A stretch of DNA of 64,000 bases from NCBI GenBank assembly GCA_004295085.1, contig SHNF01000005.1:1-64000 (forward strand). Reading direction: 5' to 3'. The DNA is from Planctomycetota bacterium (lineage in GTDB: Bacteria; Planctomycetota; UBA1135). A program made the position numbers and the translations under genes. The notes below the pieces were generated by a model, which was given only the letters and a program-made list of their open reading frames with translations, had not been told where the DNA came from and made no database searches. The stretch's first letter is position 1; every line of letters starts with the position of its first letter. Below, piece after piece: positions 24,604 through 32,455 of this stretch.

Positions 24604-25008
24604 TCAGCGGTCGTCCTCCGGCCCCTCGTCTCCATCGTCGTCGTCATCGTCATCCTCGTCGTCTTCCTCGTCGTCATCTCCTTCGACATGGGTCGAACTT
24701 CCGTCGGCGCTGACTTCGACCTCGGTGAACACGCCGTTCACCCTTCCATGGACGCAGTAGGTCTTGCCACCGTCCTCCAGCTCCGCTGCCTCGATCAGCA
24801 GACCCGGAACGGCGGCGCGGGCGGCAACCTGGACGACCTGCGGAATCTGGCTGAGCCCGACACGGACCTCGTTCCCGTCGTCGTCTTCACCCTGCGCCGG
24901 GTCCTGGGCGTCGGCTCGCGCCGCCTGCGTCTCCATCTCGCTCGCAGACTGACATGCGGGCCAGGCGGCTCCCAGGAGCAGTCCAAGCAGCATCTGGACG
25001 TTTCTCAT
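24604..25008 (-). CDS. Exported PepSY-like protein with a long acidic tail
   Basis: 134 residues from ATG 25008, chosen because GAGGAG lies six bases upstream; the ATG at 25014 would be too close. A hydrophobic N-terminus ends WPAC (Cys19), a weak lipobox. Residues about 48-98 resemble one PepSY-like/BLIP fold repeat: IPQVVQVAARAAVPG, then TYCVHGRVNGVFTEVEVS. The last 30 residues are nearly all Asp and Glu, encoded by GAC/GAG repeats. It may bind cations or a peptidase; no partner is visible. TATCCT near 25060 may be the promoter. Confidence 0.65.
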   Translation of the reverse strand: MRNVQMLLGLLLGAAWPACQSASEMETQAARADAQDPAQGEDDDGNEVRVGLSQIPQVVQVAARAAVPGLLIEAAELEDGGKTYCVHGRVNGVFTEVEVSADGSSTHVEGDDDEEDDEDDDDDDDGDEGPEDDR

Positions 25009-25122
25009 CGTCATCTCCTCTGGTTCGCCGAACGCGGATCGTGGCAGGGCGGAAACAGGATTAGGATAGCACGCTGAAGGGAGGCTGAAGGGCCATCACC
25101 GGCGCCGCCCCTTGGCTGCACG

Positions 25123-26280
25123 TCAGTCCGAGCGGACCACGCGGTCCGGCAGCGACACGAGGCCGCCAGAGCGCGCCACGACCGGTCCGATCACCGCGCC
25201 CTCCACCTTCTCCACGTGGATGCCGGCGCCGGTGGAGGCCTCGAGCCTGCGGATGTCCGACAGGAAGCGCCCGACGAACATGGAGCCGCTGCTGGCCCAT
25301 AGAGCGCACTCGAAGTCGCCTGCAAGCCGGATATCGTTGCAGGTGAAGGTACTGGCCTTCTGCAGCGCGATGGCGGAGTCGTTGGACCCGAGGATGGTGA
25401 TCGCCGCGTCCTCCGCCAGGATGTGTCCGTCGTGCTCCAGCCCGATCGGGGTGTTGTTGCGCAGCGCAGCGCGCAGCGTGGTGGCTGTGTTGCGGAGATC
25501 GATGCGGCCGCCGTTGGCGATGCTGAGGTTGTTGGACGCGGTCCAGCACGTGATCCGCGCCCGCTCGCAACCCAGCCGGATGATGCCGTAACCGCGCGCC
25601 GCCAGGTTGCCGTTTCCAAGCTCCAGGGATGCGCCGGCGCGCTGGTCGAATTCGATGATGCCGTGCTCGGTGGCCAGGATGCCGCAGAAGCTCTCGTCCG
25701 CTGCTTCGTCGTGCAGGTGTTCATTCAAGCGGATCGCGCCGCGCAGGGTCACCCTCCCGCCGTAGCGCGCCCAGATGCCGGCGTCGGAGTTGCTGCGCAG
25801 GCGGAAGGCGACGTCCTGCAGGAGTACGTGCGCAGGACCGTTCACCGTGAGGCCGCGGCGCTGGGCGGTCGAAAACGAGCCGATCTGCAGGTTCTGGAAC
25901 TGCCAGGTGCCTTCCAGCACCTCGATCATGCGGTTCTCGCCGTTCCAGGCCAGGACCGGCGGCTCCTGGGGGTCCGCCGCCTCGAAGCGGACCACGGCGT
26001 CCGGTCGCATGCGCCGCATGAGCTGCAGCGAGCGGTCCGGCATGTCCCTGCCGCCCGTGCTGATGTAGATGCCGGGCCCCAGGCGAATGGTCACGGAGTG
26101 GGGGACCGGGTCCGGCAGGCGCGCGACGGCCGCAGAGAGGGAGGCAAGCGGACGGCGCTCGCTGCCGTCCGCCCCGTCGTCACCGCGCTGCGGATCCACG
26201 TGCAGCGCGGCAGGCAGGTCCTGGCGCGGCGCGGCGGCGGCGGAGGGGGTGAAGAGCAGGATCAGGAGCGGGATCAGCAC
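25123..26280 (-). CDS. Exported right-handed beta-helix protein
   Basis: 385 residues from GTG 26280, with a signal peptide (LIPLLILLFTPSAAAAP). It opens with the pattern of DUF1565-like repeats (HVDPQRGDDGADGSERRPLASLSAAV), then successive short-strand turns (TWQFQNLQIGSF; LTVNGPAHVLLQDVAF; IELD-like IIEFDQRAGASLELGNGN). These form a parallel beta-helix as in pectate-lyase-like proteins. No catalytic Asp/Arg set is obvious, so it may be a surface binder. It diverges from thiL with 65 bases between starts. A CTG at about 26301 in the same frame could extend the signal peptide. Confidence 0.75.
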   Translation of the reverse strand: MLIPLLILLFTPSAAAAPRQDLPAALHVDPQRGDDGADGSERRPLASLSAAVARLPDPVPHSVTIRLGPGIYISTGGRDMPDRSLQLMRRMRPDAVVRFEAADPQEPPVLAWNGENRMIEVLEGTWQFQNLQIGSFSTAQRRGLTVNGPAHVLLQDVAFRLRSNSDAGIWARYGGRVTLRGAIRLNEHLHDEAADESFCGILATEHGIIEFDQRAGASLELGNGNLAARGYGIIRLGCERARITCWTASNNLSIANGGRIDLRNTATTLRAALRNNTPIGLEHDGHILAEDAAITILGSNDSAIALQKASTFTCNDIRLAGDFECALWASSGSMFVGRFLSDIRRLEASTGAGIHVEKVEGAVIGPVVARSGGLVSLPDRVVRSD

Positions 26281-26333
26281 GATGCAGGTTCTCCGCAGGA
26301 TCCATCATGCAGGCGCGTGCGCACGTCCGCTCA

Positions 26334-26345
26334 TAGAATAGGAGG
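26334..26345 (+). promoter_or_regulatory. Leaderless-type -10 element (TAGAAT-N6-ATG) of thiL
   Basis: TAGAAT at 26334-26339 is followed by six bases (AGGAGG) and ATG 26346. AGGAGG directly abuts the ATG, too close to act as a ribosome-binding site, so a leaderless start fits better. Confidence 0.5.
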
Positions 26346-27272
26346 ATGAAGCCGGCGCGCGCGCGGGCTGGGGAGGCCGAGGAGCACCTGCACGCGTTGT
26401 TCGAAGCGGCGTTCCGGCGCTCTCCCAGCCTCAGCGGCCCGGGCGACGACGTGGCGCGGCTGCGCGCCGGCGGGCGCTGGCTCGTGGCGCACACGGACCA
26501 GGTGGTCGCCGGCGTGCACGTGCCGCCAGGCTGCGCGCCGGAGCCGATGGCACGCAAGCTGCTGCGGCGCACGCTCAGCGACATCGCCGCGGCCGGTGCG
26601 GAGCCGTGGGCCGCGCTGTGGACGGTGGCGGCGCCGAGCCGGGTCGGCCGGACGTGGATGCGGCGCCTGGCGCGCGCCTTCCTGGCCGAGGCGCAGCGCT
26701 TCGAAGTCGCCGTCATCGGCGGCGACTTGAGCAACGCGGACTGCGTGGTGCTGACCTGCACCTTGCTCGGCCGGGAGGGGCGGCGCCCGGCGCCCGGCCG
26801 CGGCGGAGCCAGGGCGGGCGATCGCCTGCTGGTCACCGGGCGCCTGGGCGGCGCTGTGGCCGGCGGCAAGCACCTGCGTGCGCAGCCGCGCCTGGTCGAG
26901 GGACGCTTGCTGGCGCAGCGGCACCGGGCGCACGCGCTCATGGACCTGAGCGACGGCCTGGCAGCGGATCTGCCGCGCCTGCTGCGCCGCAGCGGCGCCG
27001 GCGCGCGCGTCGAGCTGGCGGCACTGCCCCTGCAGCGCGGGCTGCGGCCGGGCCGGAGCGGCTGGATGCACGCGCTCGAGGACGGCGAGGACTACGAGCT
27101 GCTCGCGGCCCTCACGCCCGCTTCGGCGCGCCGCGCGCTCGCCGATCCCGGCCTGCAGCAGGCCGGGATCCACGAGATCGGCGTGGTGACCGCGGGCCGG
27201 CGCCTGACCTGGTTAGCGCACGGCAAGCCGGTGCGGCTGGCGGCGCAGGGATGGCACCATCGCTGGTCGTGA
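26346..27272 (+). CDS. thiL: Thiamine-monophosphate kinase
   Basis: 308 residues. It phosphorylates thiamine phosphate to the diphosphate cofactor. The AIR-synthase-like fold shows the expected metal/ATP motifs: GPGDDVA, HTDQVVAGVHV, RTLSDIAAAGAEP, IGGDLSNAD, LLVTGRLGG, MDLSDGLAADLP and HALEDGEDYELL. The N-terminus is short and begins at a leaderless-type ATG. It overlaps tsaE by 22 bases. Confidence 0.94.
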   Translation: MKPARARAGEAEEHLHALFEAAFRRSPSLSGPGDDVARLRAGGRWLVAHTDQVVAGVHVPPGCAPEPMARKLLRRTLSDIAAAGAEPWAALWTVAAPSRVGRTWMRRLARAFLAEAQRFEVAVIGGDLSNADCVVLTCTLLGREGRRPAPGRGGARAGDRLLVTGRLGGAVAGGKHLRAQPRLVEGRLLAQRHRAHALMDLSDGLAADLPRLLRRSGAGARVELAALPLQRGLRPGRSGWMHALEDGEDYELLAALTPASARRALADPGLQQAGIHEIGVVTAGRRLTWLAHGKPVRLAAQGWHHRWS

Positions 27273-27739
27273 AGCTGCACACCACGGCTGCGGAACAGAC
27301 GCGGGAGCTGGGCCGCAGACTCGGCCGGCGCCTGGCGGCGGGTGACTGGGTGGTCCTGTACGGCCCGCTGGGCGCGGGCAAGACCACCTTCGCGGCGGGC
27401 GTGGCCGAGGGCCTCGGAATCCGGGAGCCGGTCACCTCGCCCACGTATTTGCTGTGCCATGAATACGCCGGTCCGGTGACCCTGCTGCACCTGGACGCCT
27501 ATTTCGAGCTGCGGATGGACAGCGTTCTGGCGGAGGGGCTGGCGGAGCGGCTGCAAGGGCCGGTGGTGGTGCTCGTGGAATGGGCCGAGAAGATGCGCGC
27601 GTGGCTGCCGCCGGACCGGATCGAGGTGTCTCTGGCCCACCGGGCCGAGGGCCGGGAACTGGTCCTGCAAGCGACCGGGCCGCGCAGCCGGGCGCGCCTG
27701 GAAGGCCTGGAGGGCGTGGAGGCTTTCCTGGCCCCATGA
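27251..27739 (+). CDS. tsaE: tRNA t6A-modification ATPase TsaE
   Basis: 162 residues. It is the ATPase that drives the TsaB-TsaD-TsaC pathway for t6A37 on ANN-decoding tRNAs. Walker A GPLGAGKTTF carries Lys44; TSPTYLLCHEY and LLHLDAYFEL (switch region), then VVLVEWAEKM, are typical. The start ATG 27251 lies within thiL. It ends 37 bases before the sigma-factor gene. Confidence 0.94.
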   Translation: MAPSLVVKLHTTAAEQTRELGRRLGRRLAAGDWVVLYGPLGAGKTTFAAGVAEGLGIREPVTSPTYLLCHEYAGPVTLLHLDAYFELRMDSVLAEGLAERLQGPVVVLVEWAEKMRAWLPPDRIEVSLAHRAEGRELVLQATGPRSRARLEGLEGVEAFLAP

Positions 27740-27776
27740 ACCGCGGCCGGCCGGCCGGCGTTGGGGCTTGGGGCGG

Positions 27777-28328
27777 ATGAGCCGACCCCACGGCGACAAG
27801 CTGGCCCGCTTCCGCGAGGGGGACGCGGAGGCCTTCGCCCAGCTCGTGGCTGAGATGGGCCCGCGGCTGAAGGGGTACTTCCTGCGCCAGGGGGCGCAGC
27901 CGGCGACCGCCGAGGACCTGACCCAGAATGTGTTCCTGCGCACGTTGCAAGGCAAGAGCCGCTACCACGAGGAGGGGCGGCTGGAGGCCTACTTTCTGCG
28001 CATCGCCCGCAACCTGTGGATCGATCACCGGCGCCGCCGCCGCCCCGTGGTCGGCGACGAGGATCTGGGGGTCGTGGAAGGGATGCAGGCCGGCCCCGTC
28101 GAGACCGCGGCCGTCCGCGATCGCGCCGAGCGCCTGCGCGCGGCGTTGCGCGAGCTGGATCCTGACAGCCATGAGATCCTGGAGCTGGCCGTGCTGCAGC
28201 GCCTTGCGTATCGGGACGTCGCCGCGATCCTGGAGATCCCGGTGGGCACGGTGAAGTCGCGCGTGTTCTATGCCTTGCGCCGCCTGCGCCAGCGGCTGGA
28301 CGGCAGCGGCATGGAGGAGGAGGAGTGA
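27777..28328 (+). CDS. ECF-type RNA polymerase sigma factor
   Basis: 183 residues from ATG 27777. Region 2: FREGDAEAFAQLVAEMGPRL, AEDLTQNVFLRTLQ, and FLRIARNLWIDHRRRR, which recognises -10 DNA. Region 4: LRELDPDSHEILELAVLQ, then YRDVAAILEIPVGTVKSRVF, which reads the -35. Its stop overlaps the GTG of the next gene, whose product has one membrane span, so that protein is the likely regulator. Confidence 0.9.
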   Translation: MSRPHGDKLARFREGDAEAFAQLVAEMGPRLKGYFLRQGAQPATAEDLTQNVFLRTLQGKSRYHEEGRLEAYFLRIARNLWIDHRRRRRPVVGDEDLGVVEGMQAGPVETAAVRDRAERLRAALRELDPDSHEILELAVLQRLAYRDVAAILEIPVGTVKSRVFYALRRLRQRLDGSGMEEEE

Positions 28329-29179
28329 GCGAGCTCGACCGCGCCGACGCCTGGCCGCAGGACGCCTCCCCGGTGGAGATCGAGCGCCTGCGCGCCCTCG
28401 CCCGTGAGCTGGCGGAGGCCTGCCCGGATGCGCAGATGTCGGCCGGCTTCGCCGCGCGCCTGCGCGAGCGCGTGGCTCCACGCTGGCATTGGCGCGACGC
28501 CTTCCGGCGCGAGCCTCTGCTGCGTCTGGCGGCGGGGCTGCTGGTGGCCTGCGCGCTGGCGGTGCCGGTGTCCGCCGCCGTGTACCTGCTGCTGGTGCGC
28601 CCGGCGCGCCAGCCCGCGCTGAGCGTGGACTTCGCTCCGGCGGTGCCCCTGCGCCGGGAGCCGCGGCCGGACGTCGAGACGGTGCCGCCGCTGCGCCCCG
28701 ACCTGGAAGACTTGCAGGCCCTGGCGGTGGCCACGGAGCGCGACAACCGCTTCGCCCTGTCCTCGTACGACTGGCGCCGCCGTTTTCCCAGGCCGCCGGG
28801 GCAGCCTCCCGACCGCCGCGCGCTGGCTTCGCTGCCTGCGGGAGCGGCCGTCGGGCTGGAGCTGCGGCTGGGCATGCGCCGCCCGGCGCCGCAGTCGGAC
28901 CGCGCCGACTGGTCGGATGCCGCCGCACCGGAGCTGTGGGCGGAGCTGGAACGCCGCCTGGCCCTGGACCGCTCCGACTGGCCGGCCGGGCTCGAAGCGC
29001 GCGTGCGGGCGCTGTGGGCGGTCGGCGACCAAGAGTCGCGCAACTGGTTGGCACCATGGATGGTCATCCTGGAAGGGCCGCAGGTGACGCACGGCTACGC
29101 GCTGCCCGAGCCCGGTGCGGATCTGCGCGTATTCTGGGAGTCCGTCCGATGGACGCCTCCACTGCACTCGGGACGCTGA
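28325..29179 (+). CDS. Single-span membrane protein, candidate anti-sigma factor
   Basis: 284 residues from GTG 28325 (GTGA overlap with the sigma gene). The N-terminal 60 residues are cytoplasmic, charged and helical (IERLRALARELAEACPDAQ). One transmembrane segment lies at about 66-92 (LLRLAAGLLVACALAVPV...VYLLLV). The 190-residue outer domain is Pro/Arg-rich, with DWRRRFPRPPG and APWMVILEGP. No zinc anti-sigma motif (HxxxCxxC) is present, so the anti-sigma role rests on position and topology only. The gene overlaps the next by 31 bases. Confidence 0.6.
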   Translation: MSELDRADAWPQDASPVEIERLRALARELAEACPDAQMSAGFAARLRERVAPRWHWRDAFRREPLLRLAAGLLVACALAVPVSAAVYLLLVRPARQPALSVDFAPAVPLRREPRPDVETVPPLRPDLEDLQALAVATERDNRFALSSYDWRRRFPRPPGQPPDRRALASLPAGAAVGLELRLGMRRPAPQSDRADWSDAAAPELWAELERRLALDRSDWPAGLEARVRALWAVGDQESRNWLAPWMVILEGPQVTHGYALPEPGADLRVFWESVRWTPPLHSGR

Positions 29180-29841
29180 GCCGGGCGCTCGCCGCCGCCG
29201 TTCTCGTGGCCGCGACGGCGCCGGCCCGGCAGGCGCCCGTGCCGCCCTGGAGCGACCTCGAGCCGGCCATCGCCGCGGCCGACTGGATCGTTCTGGCCAA
29301 GGTCACGGCCAGCCGCACGCTCGAGCCTCTTGGCCTGCAAGTCGAGGTGCTGGTAGAGGAGTCGCTGCTCGGGGATGCCAGGGCCGGCCGGACGCTGCGC
29401 TATTTGAGCGACAACCGTTCCGTCGTGAAGCCGGGGGACCGCCAGCTCCTGTTCCTGGGCAAGCCGCAGCCCGACGGGCTGCACGCGCAGCTGCGCCAGC
29501 GCGTGGGCGCACGCGACCGCCACCAGGAGGCCAAGATCGACTGGCTGCGGGCGGTCCTGCGCCTGCGCGCCGTGGCGGCGCGCGCGCGCGGCGGCGCATT
29601 CGTGCGCTTCTACGCGGAGGCGCTGGAGTCGGCCTCGGACTGGCGGCGCGAGCGCGCGCTGCTGGAGCTGGAGCGGCTGCGCCGGGAGCGCCCGGAGGAG
29701 CTGCACGCCCTGCTGGAGCCGGAGGTCCCGGAGCGCGGCGCCGCTGCGGCGGGCGCGCCGGCGCTGCGCAAGCGCCTGGAGGAGCTGGCGCAGTGGCTGC
29801 GCGCGCCGCTGCCGAAACCGGCGCCGGCGCGCCCGCAATAA
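29149..29841 (+). CDS. Exported protein of unknown function
   Basis: 230 residues with a signal peptide (LAAAVLVAATAPARQ). Residues 35-110 look like a compact beta domain (AAADWIVLAKVTASRTLEP, QVEVLVEESLLGDARAG, PGDRQLLFLGKPQ), a pattern seen in exported proteins of unknown role. The C-terminus is a highly charged helical region (WRRERALLELERLRRERPEE) ending in a Pro-rich tail. It may belong to the sigma-factor operon. Confidence 0.65.
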   Translation: MDASTALGTLSRALAAAVLVAATAPARQAPVPPWSDLEPAIAAADWIVLAKVTASRTLEPLGLQVEVLVEESLLGDARAGRTLRYLSDNRSVVKPGDRQLLFLGKPQPDGLHAQLRQRVGARDRHQEAKIDWLRAVLRLRAVAARARGGAFVRFYAEALESASDWRRERALLELERLRRERPEELHALLEPEVPERGAAAAGAPALRKRLEELAQWLRAPLPKPAPARPQ

Positions 29842-29909
29842 CGGCCGCGGGCACGGTTCTGCGTGCGTACCGGGCACACCGGCACGCGGGTATCCTGTGC
29901 CGCCTCCCC

Positions 29910-31460
29910 ATGTTCCCCTCCTTCGTGTTGGCTGTGTGGTTGGCCGGGCTCCAGGATCCTGCGCCGGCGCCGGTGCCCGAGACCGTGCCGGGCGAGCCGG
30001 TGCTGCCGCTGCGGCTGGAGGACGTCGTGCGCCTGGTGGGCCAGAACTCGCCGAACGTGCGCCAGGCGCACCTGGCGACACTGGCCAACCTGGCCGGGAT
30101 CGAGCAGTCGGAAGGGATCTTTGATCCCCTGATCTTCGCCGACGCGACCTACACCTACTCCGAGTCGCCCACCGCGGGTGGTTTCCTGAGCGGGCAGATC
30201 ACCAGCCGGCACGAGCGCCGCTGGGAGCTGGACCAGGGCGTGCGCGGCCTGCTGCTGACCGGCGCCACGTACGAGGTGCAGTTCGCGCAGAGCTATTCCG
30301 AGGACAACCTGCCGCCCAGCATCTTCGGTTTCAATCCGGAGTCGGACTCCGTGCTCAGCTTCGCGCTCACGCAGCCCCTGCTCAAGGGCGGCTGGCAGCT
30401 CACCACCGAGTTCCCGGTGCGCCAGGCCGAGCTGGCCTATGACAGCAGCCTGGCCGGCCTGCGCCAGTCGGCGCAGGACGCGCTGCAGCAGGCGGTGGAT
30501 GCCTACTGGAACCTGGCCTTCGCGCTGGAGGACGTGAAGGTCAAGGAGTTCTCGCTGCAGCTGGCCGAAGAGCTGAAGGAGGTCACGGAAGCCAAGCTGC
30601 GCGTGGGCGCGGCGGCCGAAGTGGAGGTCGTGCAGACCCAGGCCGACATCGCCCAGCGCACGGTGGAGCTGCTGGCCGCGCGCCAGGTGGTCGGGCAGGC
30701 GCAGGACAGCTTGCGCTACCAGATCTTCCAGCTCGAGGAGCTGGACGACTGGCGCGTGGACGTGCGCCCCAGCAGCGAGCCTCCGGAGGCCGTGGCGTCC
30801 GCGCTGGGCTGGGAGGACGCGCTCGAGACCGCGCGCCGGTACCGCGCCGACCTGCGCCAGGCGCGCGTGGACCTGGAACGCTTCCGCGACGAGTGGGAAG
30901 TGCGCCGCAAGCAGCTCCTGCCCGCGCTGAACCTGGCCGTCACCGGCAACAGCCTGGGCACCGACCGCCAGGTCATAGACGCCATCGACCCGGTGTTCGA
31001 GTTCCTGGCCACCGGCTACTCGGTGGGCCTGGCCTTCGAGATCCCGATCGGCAACCGCCAGTACCGCGGCGCCGAGCGCGTGGCCCGCGCCAACTACTTC
31101 CTGGCCATGCGCATCCTCAACGACCGTGAGCATGCCGTCGCCAGCGAGGTGCGCGACGCGCTGCGCAACATCAACTACCTGGCGGACCAGGTGCGCGAGA
31201 CCACGCGCGCCCGCGAGGTGGCTGCGCGCCAGCTCGAAGCCGAGCAGCGCCGGCTCAAGGAAGGCGCGTCCACCAACTTCCAGGTGCTGGAGTTCCAGCG
31301 CGACCTGGCCGAGGCACTCACCAATGAGCGGCGCGCGCGCTTCGGCTACGCCAATGCGGTCACGCGCCTGAGCCTGGTGCAGGGCCTCAACTGGGACGGC
31401 AGCGCGCCGGTGCTGCCCGGCCTGGACGGCTACGCGCCCGACGACGCGCCGATGGAGTAG
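29910..31460 (+). CDS. TolC-family outer-membrane efflux protein
   Basis: 516 residues with a signal peptide (FPSFVLAVWLAGLQ). It shows the duplicated TolC layout of long coiled-coil helices and beta strands: RLEDVVRLVGQNSPNVRQAH near the start, LKVGAAAEVEV-like LRVGAAAEVEVVQTQADIAQR, and the C-terminal RRLKEGASTNFQVLEFQRDLAEA with NAVTRLSLVQG. It forms the outer-membrane channel of a tripartite exporter; no membrane-fusion or pump gene is adjacent. A TATCCT at 29891-29896 may be its own -10. The 3' end overlaps dus by 31 bases, convergently. Confidence 0.93.
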   Translation: MFPSFVLAVWLAGLQDPAPAPVPETVPGEPVLPLRLEDVVRLVGQNSPNVRQAHLATLANLAGIEQSEGIFDPLIFADATYTYSESPTAGGFLSGQITSRHERRWELDQGVRGLLLTGATYEVQFAQSYSEDNLPPSIFGFNPESDSVLSFALTQPLLKGGWQLTTEFPVRQAELAYDSSLAGLRQSAQDALQQAVDAYWNLAFALEDVKVKEFSLQLAEELKEVTEAKLRVGAAAEVEVVQTQADIAQRTVELLAARQVVGQAQDSLRYQIFQLEELDDWRVDVRPSSEPPEAVASALGWEDALETARRYRADLRQARVDLERFRDEWEVRRKQLLPALNLAVTGNSLGTDRQVIDAIDPVFEFLATGYSVGLAFEIPIGNRQYRGAERVARANYFLAMRILNDREHAVASEVRDALRNINYLADQVRETTRAREVAARQLEAEQRRLKEGASTNFQVLEFQRDLAEALTNERRARFGYANAVTRLSLVQGLNWDGSAPVLPGLDGYAPDDAPME

Positions 31461-32455
31461 CGGTCGGAGGCGGTGGTCCAGCGTTGCGCCAGGCGCTCCA
31501 GGTCGGCGCACGACTGGAAGCGGTTGCAGTCCTGGCGCAGCTCCGCGCCGCCCGGGACGCCGCGGATGAAGTCCGCGGCCAGGCGGCGCATGATGAGCAT
31601 GCCGCGGCGCTCGCCGTACAGGTCCACGACGCCGGCGCCGAGCTCGAGCAGCAGGCTGGCGCGCTCGGCCAGCGCCGGCGGCTCCGGGATCGGGCGGTCT
31701 TCGAGGAAGGCGCGGATCTGCGCGAACACCCACGGCTGCCCCAGCGCGCCGCGGCCGATGGCGATGCCGCGCACCCCGGTCTCGAGCATGCGCCGGGCGC
31801 TGTCCACGTCGGTCACGTCGCCGTTGCCGATGACCGGGATGTCCACGGCCTCCACCACGCGCGCGATCAGGTCCAGGTCGGCGCAGCCGGTGTACTTCTG
31901 CTCCCGGGTGCGGCCGTGCACGGTGACCGCCTGCGCGCCGGCATCCTGCATGCGGCGCGCGAACTCCGGGCCGTTCTTGCTGGCGTCGTCCCAGCCGGCG
32001 CGGTGCTTGACCGTGACCGGCAGCGACGTGGCCGCCACCATGGCGCGCACGCAGCGCGCCGCCAGCTCCGGTTCGCGCAGGAGCGCGCTGCCGCCGCCGC
32101 AGCCGGTGATCTTGGGCACCGGGCAGCCGATGTTGAAGTCCAGGACGTGGAACCCGCGCGCCTCCACTGCGCGCGCGGCCTGCGCCAGCACCGAGGGCTC
32201 GCTGCCGAACACCTGGGCCGCCACCGGGTACTCGTCGTGGCCGCGCTCGAGCAGGGCCAGCGATTTCTCGTCGCCGAACTGGAGCGCCATGGAGGAGACC
32301 ATCTCGGTGGTGGTCAGCTCCGCCCCGAACCTGCGGCACAGGCGGCGGTAGGCTAGATTCGTGTTCCCCGCCATGGGCGCGAGCGCAAGGCCGTGGCGCA
32401 GGCGGTGGGGGCCGAGCTGGAAACCCAGGCGCGGCGCGCAGCTAATGTCGGGCAT
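31430..32455 (-). CDS. dus: tRNA-dihydrouridine synthase
   Basis: 341 residues, an FMN TIM-barrel enzyme that reduces uridines in the tRNA D-loop. Motifs: ALAPMAGNTN, QVFGSEP, NIGCPVPKITGCGGG (with the catalytic cysteine loop), VKHRAGWDD, VTVHGRTREQKYTG, VIGNGDVTD and GIAIGRGALGQPW. It is closest to the DusB-type layout. Its ATG (32455-32453) overlaps the ATG of the divergent HEAT gene by two bases. A TAGAAT on the minus strand (32470-32465) lies nine bases upstream. Confidence 0.93.
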   Translation of the reverse strand: MPDISCAPRLGFQLGPHRLRHGLALAPMAGNTNLAYRRLCRRFGAELTTTEMVSSMALQFGDEKSLALLERGHDEYPVAAQVFGSEPSVLAQAARAVEARGFHVLDFNIGCPVPKITGCGGGSALLREPELAARCVRAMVAATSLPVTVKHRAGWDDASKNGPEFARRMQDAGAQAVTVHGRTREQKYTGCADLDLIARVVEAVDIPVIGNGDVTDVDSARRMLETGVRGIAIGRGALGQPWVFAQIRAFLEDRPIPEPPALAERASLLLELGAGVVDLYGERRGMLIMRRLAADFIRGVPGGAELRQDCNRFQSCADLERLAQRWTTASDRYSIGASSGA

